A program made the translations under genes and the position numbers. The notes beneath the pieces were generated by a model. The model worked only from the letters and a program-made list of their open reading frames with translations, was not told where the DNA came from and ran no database searches. A stretch of DNA of 64,000 bases from Aurantiochytrium sp. KH105 (Eukaryota > Sar > Bigyra > Thraustochytrida > Thraustochytriidae): the NCBI GenBank assembly GCA_003116975.1, contig BGKB01000149.1, positions 106,766-170,765 of the forward strand, in the 5' to 3' direction. Shown one piece after another: positions 39,560 through 49,533 of this stretch; within the stretch, counting starts at the first letter, position 1, and each line of letters opens with the position of its first letter.

Positions 39560-42500
39560 CTCGCGCGGCGGGCGGTGCGGGTCGCGCGCGGTGCGGTGCG
39601 TCACCGTGGCGGTCCGGCGAGGCAGGGAGGTCGTGCTGCCGGGGGGAGGGGGGAAGAGAACAGGCGCGGCTCGCGTGCGCTTCCGCCTGCACGCCTGCCC
39701 GTTCGCTCGCGCCTGCGGCTCGCTCGCTCCTGCGGCCGACCGGAGCCGGCGGCTGTTTTCCGTCTGTTCTCGTGCTTCCGCGCCGCGAGGCTGCTCTTTG
39801 CGGCTGCCCTGCGCACTGTCAACAATGGCCGCTGCCACTGTCGCGAAATGCGGCCACCGCTGCCGGCTAGAGCTCGCTAGCGGGCTCGTAGTCGCGAGTC
39901 CGTGGAGGAAAAAACCCTCGAGGAAAAAAAAAAGCAGTGGGTGATGCGAAGCGGCCAATGATGGGCAAGGAGAGCTGAGGAGAGAAGAAGACCAATGAGG
40001 GATCGATGGATCGATGAATCAATCGCTCGCGCTCCCCTGGCCAGATCAATCGACGGTCGATAGCGGTCGCCTTGGCGCGCGCCGCGCAGGCTGGTCCAAT
40101 TTAAGCGACAGCTAGTGTCCCGCGTGCGTGCGTGCGTGCGTGAAGGAGCGGGCGAGCGAGCGAGCGAGCGAGCGAGCGATGGAACCGGCCGGGGTGGACG
40201 GTGAACGCGCCTCTGTGGCGCCAGGGCAAACAAAAAGGGCAGCGAAAAGGAGAGAGAAAAGGAAGGCTTCTATCTAGCCTTCTTTTACTGCGCCGCCAAC
40301 CAGGCAGACCCGGAAAGAACGAGAGGAGAAGAGCAAGCAAGCCAACCAAGCTTGCTCGTGTCGCTTGCTTGCTTGCTTGCTTAGGCAGCCAGCAGATAGA
40401 TGCAGAGCGCGGGAAACGAACGATCGATGGATCGATGGACTGACGGATCGATCGGCCAGGCACAGGCAGCTCAGCTAGCTAGCTCGCTGCTCTGATCAAT
40501 TGCTCTCTCGCTCGACGATGAACCAACTCGAAGTCGAAGTCGAAGTCGAGCTCGATCAAGAGCAACTCCTCGATCAACAACTCGAGCGAGCGAGCGAGCG
40601 AGCGAAACCGAGGAGCGGACGGCCGGCGCCGCAGCGCAGAGGAGAGAGGGAGAGAGGCGAGAGGGGAGGCCGAGGGAGAGAGAGGGAGGGAGAGGGAGAG
40701 AAGGAGGGAGGGAGGGAGGAGGGAAAAAAGCAAGCGCTGCACGCGAAGATAGAGAAGACGCAACAGCTGAGGCGGGGCGCGCGGGCTGGGCCGGGCTGGG
40801 CTCGGCCGGACGCGCTCGCAGCCGGGCGAGGTGCTGTCGCGCCGAAGGCGGACGAGTCGCGTCGGCGTGGAAAGTGGTGCAAAGCCGGCAGAGTAACCGC
40901 GGCGGGCTCGCTGCTTGCTTGCTGGCCTTGGCTTACTGCTGGCGCCTACAGTGCGCTACACTGCTGGCAGGGCAAAGCAAAAAGCGCAAAGCAAAGCAAA
41001 AAAAAGCGCAAAGCAAAGCCAGAAGCGCCAAGCGTGAGCAAAGCGGAAAAAAGGAGGTCTCTCCTGCTCCCTTGGAGCCCGCTCCGGGTGCGGTGCGTGG
41101 TCGGCAGCGGCGCGAGACGCCCGCAGCGCCCGAGGCAGCCGTCGAGTTGTTGCGTCGAGCGCTTTGTTTTGTTTTTTGCCTATAGCTGTATAGTACCGAC
41201 CAGTGCGGAGGCGGAGGCAAGTTGGCCAGGGTGCCTGGACTTATTGCTGCTGTTGCTGTTGCTGTTGTTGTGGTTGTTGCTGTTGTGATGAATGTTGCTC
41301 GCCTCGACGCAAGCGAGCGAGCGACGGCGGGCCAAGAGGCACGAGTGTCAGCCAGGCGCGCGGCGAGGATGGAATGATAGGAGCGCGAAAAAGCGAGCGG
41401 AAGACTTGCTCTGCTTCTTTCTTGGCTAGTTCTTGCCAGCTCGGTCTGGACAGCCAGGTCGTCGGCCAGCTTAGCTAGCGGCTGGCGGGCGCAGCCCAGT
41501 GGGTCGGTTGCTCTATCGGCGCGCCGCCTCTCGCTCTCCGCACGGGCTGGCTAGGCAGGCTGTCGTGTCGTGTCGTGTCGTGTCTTGTCTTGTCTTGGCT
41601 CTTGGCCGTGCTGGCGGCGCCTCGAGTGCCGGGCGCGAGGCGCAGCGCGCAGGAGATAAAGAGGGGAGCGCGGAAGGCAGACGACCGAGGCGTCGCGAGA
41701 AGGCAAGCAAGCAGCGCAGCGCAGCGCAGCGAAGCGCAGCGAAGCGCAGCGCAGCGCAGCGGAGCTGTCGGTGAATGCCGGTCTTGTTTGTCTTGGCTTC
41801 GAATCCAGGCCCTCCCTCCCGCGGGACCGCGCGCACGCAGACCTCGCGCGACGCTGGCGGGGCGCTGGCGAAAAGGAAGTAGCCGCCACGTGCGGAGCTC
41901 TTCGGTCGCGCGCTCAGGCGGAGACGACTTGAGGCAGGCAGGCAGGTAGGCAGGCAGGCAGATCGCACGCTGCGGCCGGCGTCTGCGCTCCTTCGGTCGC
42001 TTGTACTTTTTGAATTTGTCGCCTCGCCGCGGCACCCAACTGCCTGCGTCGTTCCGCCTGGTCCGCTAGGATCTGCACGCCTCTACAATGACCTTGCGCC
42101 CGCACGGGACGCAGACTTCCGCACACGGTTAATTTCCTTGCCCCCCCTCCTACGTCCCCCCTCCTTTCCCAGGACCACCCGAGTTCCAGCGCAAGCACGT
42201 GCGAGCCAAGCGCACCCCCCCCCTGCTCGCGCGGGAGAGAACGGCCCCAAGAACGGGGCTCCGAGTTTTCTAGGTTTTCCTTTCACAGGCTGCCGCCGTC
42301 AGCGTCTCGCCTCGACGGAGGCCACCTCGCGCGCCGTGCTGCGCCGCGCCGCGCCGCGCCGCGCCACACTCTGTCTCGCCGTGTCGTGTCGCGCCACGTC
42401 TTGCCTTGCCTTGCGCCCAGCTAGCCCTTTCTTGGCTCGCTCCGAGTCGCGGCGTGTCTGGATCGTTGCCGAAGTAAAAAGAAAGATGAAGGAAGCGATT

Positions 42501-43226
42501 GTCCAATTCCGAGACCAGAAAGAAAACCCCTTGCTGCAATCACACCATGAGGATGGTTCATGAGGTATAGACGGAACGAAGGGTTGTGCCCGCTGTGCTA
42601 ACGATGCTCGCACGCTGCAAACAAACATCGGGCAGGCAGGTTTCCTTGTCCACTTCTCTGTTTCTTCCGGGTCTGGAGGAAGGCCCTGGTCTGGAGCACG
42701 GCCACCTCAGATCAGACCCCTTTCGCCAAGTGGGATCGCAGCAGCTTGGGTGAATGTCACTGCGATTGGCGCATCAGCTGGCTAAAGATACTTGTCAAGG
42801 CGAGACATTTGGAAAGACAATAGAATAGAAGGAAATTTAAAGGTGGTCCCAAAACTTGAGGGGGCGAAAGTCATTTATCATATGTGGCGCACCTGGTTCT
42901 GTGCAGAGCTGAGTCTGGGTCAGTCTTTGTTGCCAAACTCACAAGGAAAGCTGATGTGCCCTGATGACTTCGTATCGCATGCTTTTCCGGGCATCACCGC
43001 GTCCGACGACCAAGCGGAATTCTTGGGGAAGAAAAGAAAAAGAAGAAAAGATTCTGCAATGGAGACAAGTGCGTGCGTGTCTCGTTCGGAGCAATACGAT
43101 GCATTGCAAGGGAATGCAATACAATGCATACGTACACGGTGCAAATTGAAAGTAAAGAGTGGAGCAAATCCTTTTGGGAATTTATTTATTTTTGAACAAA
43201 AGTAGTGGTAGAAAAGGTGTGGAACC
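39560..43226. other. Long repeat-rich intergenic region, no supported gene
   Basis: 3.7 kb with many simple repeats: GCGT (about 40121-40142), GCGA (about 40150-40180), GCTT, GTGTC (41566-41600), GCAGC (41711-41763), CAGG (41933-41962) and GCCGC (42341-42366). Reading frames are repeat translations; one 137-codon frame at 42792-43205 lacks an ATG near its start. The TAF-like gene's promoter must lie at the low end. Confidence 0.55.
41711..41763. repeat. GCAGC / GCGAA pentanucleotide microsatellite
   Basis: About 10 period-5 units, mostly GCGCA with some GCGAA; a GTGTC pentamer run lies 120 bp upstream. Confidence 0.85.
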
Positions 43227-43790
43227 TTAATGTTTCTTGGGCGGCTCGAAGCCTGCAGGGACGGTTGACCAGCGCGCCGAGCCGTCCGCCATGCTCGGAG
43301 CGACCTCAATGGCACGTCGCAGGTCGAGCTCATCGGCCACAGCAGCAGCAGCCTTGGCATAGCTACACTTTGCGGCCTTGGCCACGAGCTGCGCCCGCCA
43401 GGGCTCGTCCGCAAGGGCGTCCCAGCCAGCGGCCTCGGCGTGGTCCAAGCAGGACTGCAGCGTCTTCTTCTTACCATCTTCAAGAAAGGCGTTTCCGTCG
43501 AGAATGGCGAGAACTTTTTCTGCAAGAATCATGATGGCCTCGGCATTTTCTGGGTCCACCTCCTCCATTTCGCTCGCAAAGGACTGGTAAGATTCAATGT
43601 CCTTGAGCATTTGTTTTCGCTCTTCCTTGGACACCAGCTTTTGGTGATGCGTGGTCGTAAAGAGGAGCCTGACCTTGTACTCGACCTGGCCAAGGGCTTC
43701 GAGGACGCTTTCCGCAGTCATTTCTTCCTCGTCGTGGAGCTCCGAGGCGGCATCAAAGGCTACCGCCGCGGAGAGAGCCTTGTCGTCCAT
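43227..43790 (-). CDS. Hypothetical small helical protein
   Basis: 187 residues from the ATG at 43790 (M-D-D-K-A-L-S-A-A-V); the frame is open upstream through GC-rich non-coding sequence. It is acidic and mostly helical, with a K-E-E-R-K-Q-M-L-K-D-I segment, a E-V-D-P-E-N-A-E-A-I-M-I-L-A-E-K-V segment and a Pro-rich end (P-A-G-F-E-P-P-K-K-H). No signal peptide or membrane segment. Family not recognised. Coding character is good: no low complexity, sustained frame, and ATG next to the GC-rich upstream flank. Confidence 0.65.
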   Translation of the reverse strand: MDDKALSAAVAFDAASELHDEEEMTAESVLEALGQVEYKVRLLFTTTHHQKLVSKEERKQMLKDIESYQSFASEMEEVDPENAEAIMILAEKVLAILDGNAFLEDGKKKTLQSCLDHAEAAGWDALADEPWRAQLVAKAAKCSYAKAAAAVADELDLRRAIEVAPSMADGSARWSTVPAGFEPPKKH

Positions 43791-45011
43791 TCTGGCCGGC
43801 GGTGGTCTCGCCTCGACGCTCGACCGATGTGATAACGTGCGCCTTTGCGCGAGCTTCTCCGCGCACGCGCTGTCTCGCGCAAGGAGGGACGCGCGCCTCC
43901 GCCCGAGCCTCGGAACTCTTTCGACGATTCGCTTCCTCGCTCTACGTTCGTGCGCGCGCGCGCGAGCGCGGTAGATCGAGAGAGAGGGAGGGGAGGGGGG
44001 AGGAGCGGCGCGCGCTGCGTGTGCCGATGCCAATGAGGCGGCGCCGGTCTGCAGGTCTGCGATGCTGCGGCGTTTGCAAAAGGCTCTGTTTGAGCAGAGC
44101 TCGCCCGGCCCGCCCGCCCGCCCGCCAAAATACACACGCTCAAAATCGCCGCCAACTCACAAAAACCGCGCGTGCCGCGCCGTGCCAAGCACTGGCAGGA
44201 GAATACGAATACGGTCCAAAGGGGCGCCAGAGTGGCCGCCCAGCTGAGCCTGACCGTGAGAGGTGAGCCAGCCAAGTATAGTACCGCCAGTGGTGGTGGT
44301 TTTGTGGGCTGAGACTTGCCATTGGACTGGGCAAAGAAGGCTCTGTAGTAGACTGTCATTCAAGCGGTACTACACGACGTTTCTCCTTTTCCCTATCATC
44401 CATAATCATGGTTATGCTCCGCTCAGTTAGGGTGCAGACCTACTGGTGAGAATCACGCGTTGTGGGCTGAGATTCTTGCCGCTGGGCTGGGCAAGGAAGG
44501 CTCTGTAGACTGTCATGCAAAATGTACTACACGACGTTTCTCCTTTCCTCCTCCACCACTTTCATTATCGCCATAATCATGGTTATGGTCGGCTCAGCCA
44601 GGGTGCGAACCTACGGGTGAGAATCAAGGAAAAAGTGCTTGGAAAAAAGCATGTGGAATATCTTTGCTAGCTTACAGAGAACTAGTAGCGAGGACGGCAG
44701 TCAGCTGCCGCAGCAGTCTTCTCCTTCTTCACCTCCTCGCTTGATATGGACTCTACCTCGTTGCGAATGCCGAACCAAGTCACGAAGCGCCAGACCAGCC
44801 TGGCTCCTCACAGTCAATTCGTTTTGCAACACTTGAAACAACTAAGTTATCCGCCCTGCAAGACAAAAACGGCCCTTGATTCTTTTTGAGGGAATATCTG
44901 ATGATATCCCCGAGGCAAACAAGCAATCATAACGTGCTTGCATGCGTGTTGTTTGCTTCCGCGAAGAAACGCGTGATCACGAACAACTGACCGTCATGTA
45001 TCGGCAGGAGC
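43791..45011. other. Intergenic, includes a tandem ~160-bp duplication
   Basis: Between two minus-strand genes. It holds the imperfect duplication at 44302-44625. The remaining sequence shows no gene. Confidence 0.5.
44302..44625. repeat. Imperfect tandem duplication, two ~155-165 bp copies
   Basis: Copy A (44302-44454) and copy B (44460-44625) share TGTGGGCTGAGA at their starts, then GGAAGGCTCTGTAG-like, TACTACACGACGTTTCTCC, CATAATCATGGTTATG and GGTGAGAATCA in the same order, with substitutions and small indels between. CATAATCATGGTTATG holds a short inverted repeat. The unit has no long reading frame. It could be a dispersed repeat, a tandemly duplicated non-coding RNA or a regulatory unit. 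Confidence 0.85.
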
Positions 45012-45172
45012 CTAGTATCGCGGACGACCACCTCCTCCGCCTCCGCCAAAGCCTCGCGAGCCGCCAAAGCCGCCACGGCCGCCACGACCTCCGCCACGGC
45101 CTCCGCCACGACCTCCGCCGAAGCCGCCGCCGCCGCCGCCGCCGCCACCGCCACCACCACCGTTACGGCGTC

Positions 45173-45206
<34 letters not shown>

Positions 45207-46955
45207 TTGCTGCGCAGCTGCCTTTGCAGCAATGGGACGCGTGTCCGGAGAATCGTAAAAGCGCTTGCCATAGATGTTGACCTCCGTGCTGCCCTTGAGC
45301 CCCATCTTGCCCGCAGTTCTGGCCTCGAGCTCGGGCACGCGCGAAAGTCCAATGTATGACGACCAATCGTTGGCCTGCTGGATGAGCTCCGAGCGCGACT
45401 TGCCCGTCGCCTTGGACTTGTTAATGTAGTATCCCAAAAAGGTGCGGTATGCCGATTCCGCGGCGAGAAAGAGCGAAACGTCCTCCTCTACCTCGCGCAG
45501 GGCCCGGGAGACATCCGGAACCGGGCCTCTGGCCTCGAGAGAAGCACCGTCGATGGATTCGATGGGCAGGTCACGGAGCTCGTTGAGAAAACGCTTCTCG
45601 AAGGGCGCAAGCACGAGGATGCCCTTGCCAGCCATGCCGGCACGCGCCGTGCGGCCGAGACGGTGAATGTACTGCTCACGATCCGTAAGACCAATCTGCA
45701 GAATGAGAGTCACGCCCTCAAAGTCGAGGCCGCGCGCACTGACATCGCTGGAGAACATAATGAGGTTCTTACCCGTGCGGAACTCGGTGACGAGCTTGCC
45801 ACGCTGCGACTGTGACTTGCGGCTATGCATCTCCAAAACATTGATGCCAAGCTTGTTGAAGACTTGAGACCAGAAACCAACAATGCGCGCCGTGGGGAAG
45901 AACACCATGACCTTGTACCCAGTATCCGTTCCGCCCATCTCCGCCATGTGGTCCTTGAGGAGCCAATACAGCACGTGCGGGTGAAGTTCGTGCGCGACAA
46001 CTGTGGAGCTCTGCGAGACCTGAGCATTCGTCTGGGTGGTCTCCTCGCCGACAGTATCAATGAGCTTAAAGTCCGGCTTGAGGGCAAACTTGACAATGGG
46101 CTCGAGGCTCTTGGGATAGGTGGCGCTAAAGAGCAGGGTCTGCCGCGAACGGGGCAGAAAACCCAGGATGCGCTCAATGTCCGGCCGAAAGCCCATATCC
46201 AGGAGACGATCCGCTTCGTCGAGGATTAGCACCTCGAGGCCCTTCATGCGGTCCGCAAAGCCGGGAGTGGTGCTGAGATGGTCCTGAAGACGTCCCGGCG
46301 TTGCAACCAGAATATCGATCGGGCTCTGGAAACGGCGAATGTCCTTGTTCTTGTTGATGCCGCCCACGATGCAGGCCATGGAAATGGACCCGTGGAATTT
46401 GGCCAAGGCCTGCGCTTCGTCGTAGACTTGAATGGCAAGGTCGCGCGTTGGGGCGATCGCGATACAAGAGATGGTCGATCGCGCCTGGCCGCCGGCGCGC
46501 TTGCTGGCGGCAATGTTTTCAATCGTGGGGAGCATAAAGGCCACCGTCTTGCCGGAACCCGTCTTGGCCTTGGCCAGAACGTCTCCGCCCTGCATGATGA
46601 CCGGCAGCGTTTGCGCTTGCACCTGGGTCATGTGCGTGAATTTGAGCACCTCGTCGAGCGCGCGCTTGGCCTCATTGGAGATCTTCAGGCTCGCAAAGGT
46701 CTCCTTCGAAAGGTGCGCTTTCGACTTGGGCGCTGCCGCCGGGGCCGTCGCGGGTGCCGTTGCGGGCGTCGCGTTCTCTGCCTGCTGCTGCTGTTGCTGC
46801 TGCTGCTGCCTGCTCTGCCGGTTTTTCTTGGCGCCGACAGGGACGTCGCTGGCATCTTGTTGCGCGGGCCTCTTTCCGCCGCGTCTGCCGCCGCCGCCGC
46901 CGCCCCTGCGCCGTCCCCGGCCGCCGCCGCCGCCGCCGCCTGTCGCGCCCTCCAT
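45012..46955 (-). CDS. DEAD-box RNA helicase with RGG/poly-Gly tail
   Basis: 647 residues with all helicase motifs in order: Q-motif around HMTQVQAQTLP, A-K-T-G-S-G-K-T (I), P-T-R-D-L-A (Ia), T-P-G-R (Ib), D-E-A-D (II), S-A-T (III), a S-S-D-V-S-A-R-G-L-D motif (V) and H-R-L-G-R-T-A-R (VI). It unwinds RNA duplexes with ATP. The N-terminus is Gly/Arg-rich with a Gln run; the C-terminus is ~75 residues of Gly/RGG repeats, which bind RNA and favour condensates. The post-core segment (A-Y-R-T-F-L-G-Y-Y and E-L-I-Q-Q-A-N-D-W) resembles the MSS116/CYT-19 group of RNA chaperones. No clear mitochondrial presequence is visible, so a nuclear or nucleolar role is equally possible. It diverges from DNMT2. 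Confidence 0.93.
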
Positions 46956-47586
46956 TGCTCTTGGCGCGCGGAGCGAGCTGGCTGCTGCGCTGCGTCTGCC
47001 TGTTCAGGTGTCGCCGGTGACGACGAGGTGGACGGCTTCGCTGCCTGGATGGGGCGGGTGGGTGGGTGCCCACGCCAACCAACAAACAAACGGCCGCGAG
47101 CAGCGCTCTCGCTCTCTCGCTCTCTCGCTCGTGCGGGCGGGCGTGCGGGCGTGCGGGCGTGCGTGCGTGCGCATGCACGAGAAGGCTCGCGCCTCGGAAG
47201 ACCTCGCTGGCTGGTAAGCTCGCTCGCTCGCTTGGAGGTCTGCCTCACTGTCAAGAAGAAGAAGACGTCGGTTTGCTCGCCAAGCTCGTTGTGTGTGTGG
47301 CCATTCATTCCATTTCTTCACTCGTGCGCTTGATTCTTCATTCATGCGCCCGATTCTTCATTTCCGGCTCCTCAAGCATTCATTTACCCCTCCGCAGCCT
47401 ACTGCCTGCCTGGGCGTCTCAACATGCAACAGTTCACTGTGTGGAGCTGTGTCAGGGTATGTGGTGAAGAATGCCAATCTGCTGCGGTGAGGCTGCGTAG
47501 GTGGATGTGGTGCAGTGGCGTGTTGCATAAATCAGAATCGCGGCGAGAGACTGCGTTGGCTGACCTCGAACCGAGCGCACGAGAGC
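46956..47586. promoter_or_regulatory. Candidate divergent promoter, DEAD-box helicase / DNMT2
   Basis: 631 bp between head-to-head start codons. Contains CTCGCTCT and GTGCGGGC repeats near 47100-47170 and a T/C-rich stretch near 47280-47400. No gene seen. Confidence 0.4.
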
Positions 47587-49101
47587 ATGGACGAGCCACC
47601 GAAAGGAGCGTCGCCGACGGCAGCTGCGGCGGAGAAGACGGACAGCGGAGCCTCGGAGCATGAGGCCGTGTCTGCGTCGCCCCCCTCTCCGCCGCTTCGC
47701 GTCGTGGAGTTTTACAGCGGAATTGGTGGCCACCACGCGGCGCTTCGCCTGGCGACAACCCATGGCCTCGGCGACTCAAGGGAGGGACGCAAAGCGTTCG
47801 AGGTAGTGCGTGCTTTTGATATGAGTGAGCACGCCAAGAAAACCTACGAAGCGTACTGGGGAAAGCCTGCAGTGAACCACCGCAACATCCTCTTTCTAGC
47901 GCCCGATCGTGATGCTGCAGCCTACGCCGAGGTCTGCAGCGCCGACCTTTTCGTCATGTCGCCGCCTTGCCAGCCGTACTCGCGTCGAAAAAGAAGCAAG
48001 CATTCGAGCGCCAAGGATCGCTCTGGTAACGAAGATCGACGGGCGTGGTCTTTGCACCATCTCATTGACCAGATGGCCGCAGATGACAAGTTTGCGCCGC
48101 GCATGCTTCTTCTCGAGAACGTCCTTGGCTTTGAGAACTCGGCATCCTTTGAGCGCCTCACAAAAATGTTTGATGCGCACAATTTTGTTTGGCAGGCCCT
48201 CGTGCTCTCCCCCCACATGCAAGGCGTGCCCAACTCCCGGCCGCGGCTTTTTGTTATTGCTAAAAGGGTACCTCGCAACGGTGCAGCTTTCCCCAATCCT
48301 CTGTGGGACCGGCAAATCGTACAAGAGGCAGACGCAGATCCTGAGCGCAGAAGGTTGCAGATTGAGGCTGCGCAGACACCCGTGTATTGGGTTGAACAGG
48401 GCGCAATTGTAAAGGGCCTCTTGGCGCAAGGCAACGTGTGTGACCACGGACTCGTTTTTACGAGTGGAAAAGTCGACGCCAAAGAAAAGCCAAATGTCAG
48501 CAGCACAGTCGAGCCTAACAGCTTTAATGAGACATCGAAGACATTGAAGTCGTCGCGCAGCAGCAGCGACGCAGGAGCAGCGGCGCTGGGTCGCTTTCTC
48601 GCCGCCTCGGACAACGTCGACAAGACAGAATATCTGGTTGATGCGCTGACATTGTGGAGGGCAGGAAACGCGTTTGATGTGGTGACGTCAGCTAGCACGC
48701 GTTCGCATTGCTTTACCAAGTCGTACGCATCCTTTCACGGCGGCGCGGGCTCCCTCTTGAGCTCAAAGGCTCTTTCAGATGAAGAGGTGGACCGTGCCTA
48801 CGAAACATACTACAACGAGCGCAATGCGCTTGTTGAAGCGGCTGCGCCTGGCAAACCTGATTGGTCTCATGTCGTAGCTGATCGCGGCGGCTGTCCGGCG
48901 CTCGAGCCGCTCGGAATCCGTTATTTCTCTCCTCAAGAAATCGCATGTCTTCTCGGATTCCCGGCAGATTTTGCCTTTCCTCCAGATGTTTCACGCAAGC
49001 AGCAGTACGCCTTGCTTGGAAATAGCTTAAGCGTTCACAACGTAGCTCTACTTTTGCGTTACATGATGGCAAAAGAAGGAAAGAATGCGACTGAAAATTG
49101 A
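47587..49101 (+). CDS. TRDMT1: tRNA (cytosine-5) methyltransferase DNMT2
   Basis: 504 residues from the ATG at 47587. Motif I (L-R-V-V-E-F-Y-S-G-I-G-G) binds SAM; motif IV S-P-P-C-Q-P carries catalytic Cys128; motif VI is L-L-L-E-N-V; motif VIII region N-S-R-P-R-L-F. The target-recognition region has the DNMT2-specific C-F-T (H-C-F-T-K-S-Y-A-S-F), and the end holds L-L-G-F-P and L-L-G-N-S-L-S-V-H motifs. DNMT2 methylates C38 of tRNA-Asp and related tRNAs. The ~35-residue N-terminal extension and an insertion of ~60 residues before the recognition region make it longer than the human enzyme (391). Single exon. Confidence 0.95.
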   Translation: MDEPPKGASPTAAAAEKTDSGASEHEAVSASPPSPPLRVVEFYSGIGGHHAALRLATTHGLGDSREGRKAFEVVRAFDMSEHAKKTYEAYWGKPAVNHRNILFLAPDRDAAAYAEVCSADLFVMSPPCQPYSRRKRSKHSSAKDRSGNEDRRAWSLHHLIDQMAADDKFAPRMLLLENVLGFENSASFERLTKMFDAHNFVWQALVLSPHMQGVPNSRPRLFVIAKRVPRNGAAFPNPLWDRQIVQEADADPERRRLQIEAAQTPVYWVEQGAIVKGLLAQGNVCDHGLVFTSGKVDAKEKPNVSSTVEPNSFNETSKTLKSSRSSSDAGAAALGRFLAASDNVDKTEYLVDALTLWRAGNAFDVVTSASTRSHCFTKSYASFHGGAGSLLSSKALSDEEVDRAYETYYNERNALVEAAAPGKPDWSHVVADRGGCPALEPLGIRYFSPQEIACLLGFPADFAFPPDVSRKQQYALLGNSLSVHNVALLLRYMMAKEGKNATEN

Positions 49102-49533
49102 AAGAGACGTTTGTAACAAAACTTTTGAATGAAAAGGAAAGCGAGCAAGCAAGAAAGGAAGAGAGAAAGACTCTCCGCGCGCGTGGCAAATAATCAGCCT
49201 TTTCTGTCAACGCTCATTGGCAAGCGGAGCTTTGATGACGATAAAGTTTCCCATTGTATTTTATTTTTAGGTTTAACTGACTGTGAGTGAGGTTTTCCTC
49301 CCCCTTTCGGTAGTTCAAGAAGGCGTCGTCGACGATGCCCACCACGATGACGGAGCGACTTATACACTCATAGCATGAGTTTTGTCCTCGGTTGGCTTTG
49401 AAGAATAGGGAAGCTCAGATTCACCCTGCGTATTCGTGAACCTGGTTTGGCGCCATTCACTTCAAGACTCTGATAGGCTGGATGCGAGTCTTCGACTTGC
49501 CGTGGTGCAAAAATGAGAAGAAGAAAAGAGTGT
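49102..49533. other. Convergent 3' intergenic region
   Basis: 432 bp between stop codons of DNMT2 and DNAI4. No gene or repeat recognised. Confidence 0.45.

Noticed and set aside
42792-43205. 137-codon + strand frame
   Set aside because: No ATG near its start, mixed composition, overlaps the 3' flank of the minus-strand gene.
44639-44836. 65-codon + strand frame after the tandem duplication
   Set aside because: Short Ser/Pro-rich frame with no similarity; insufficient support.
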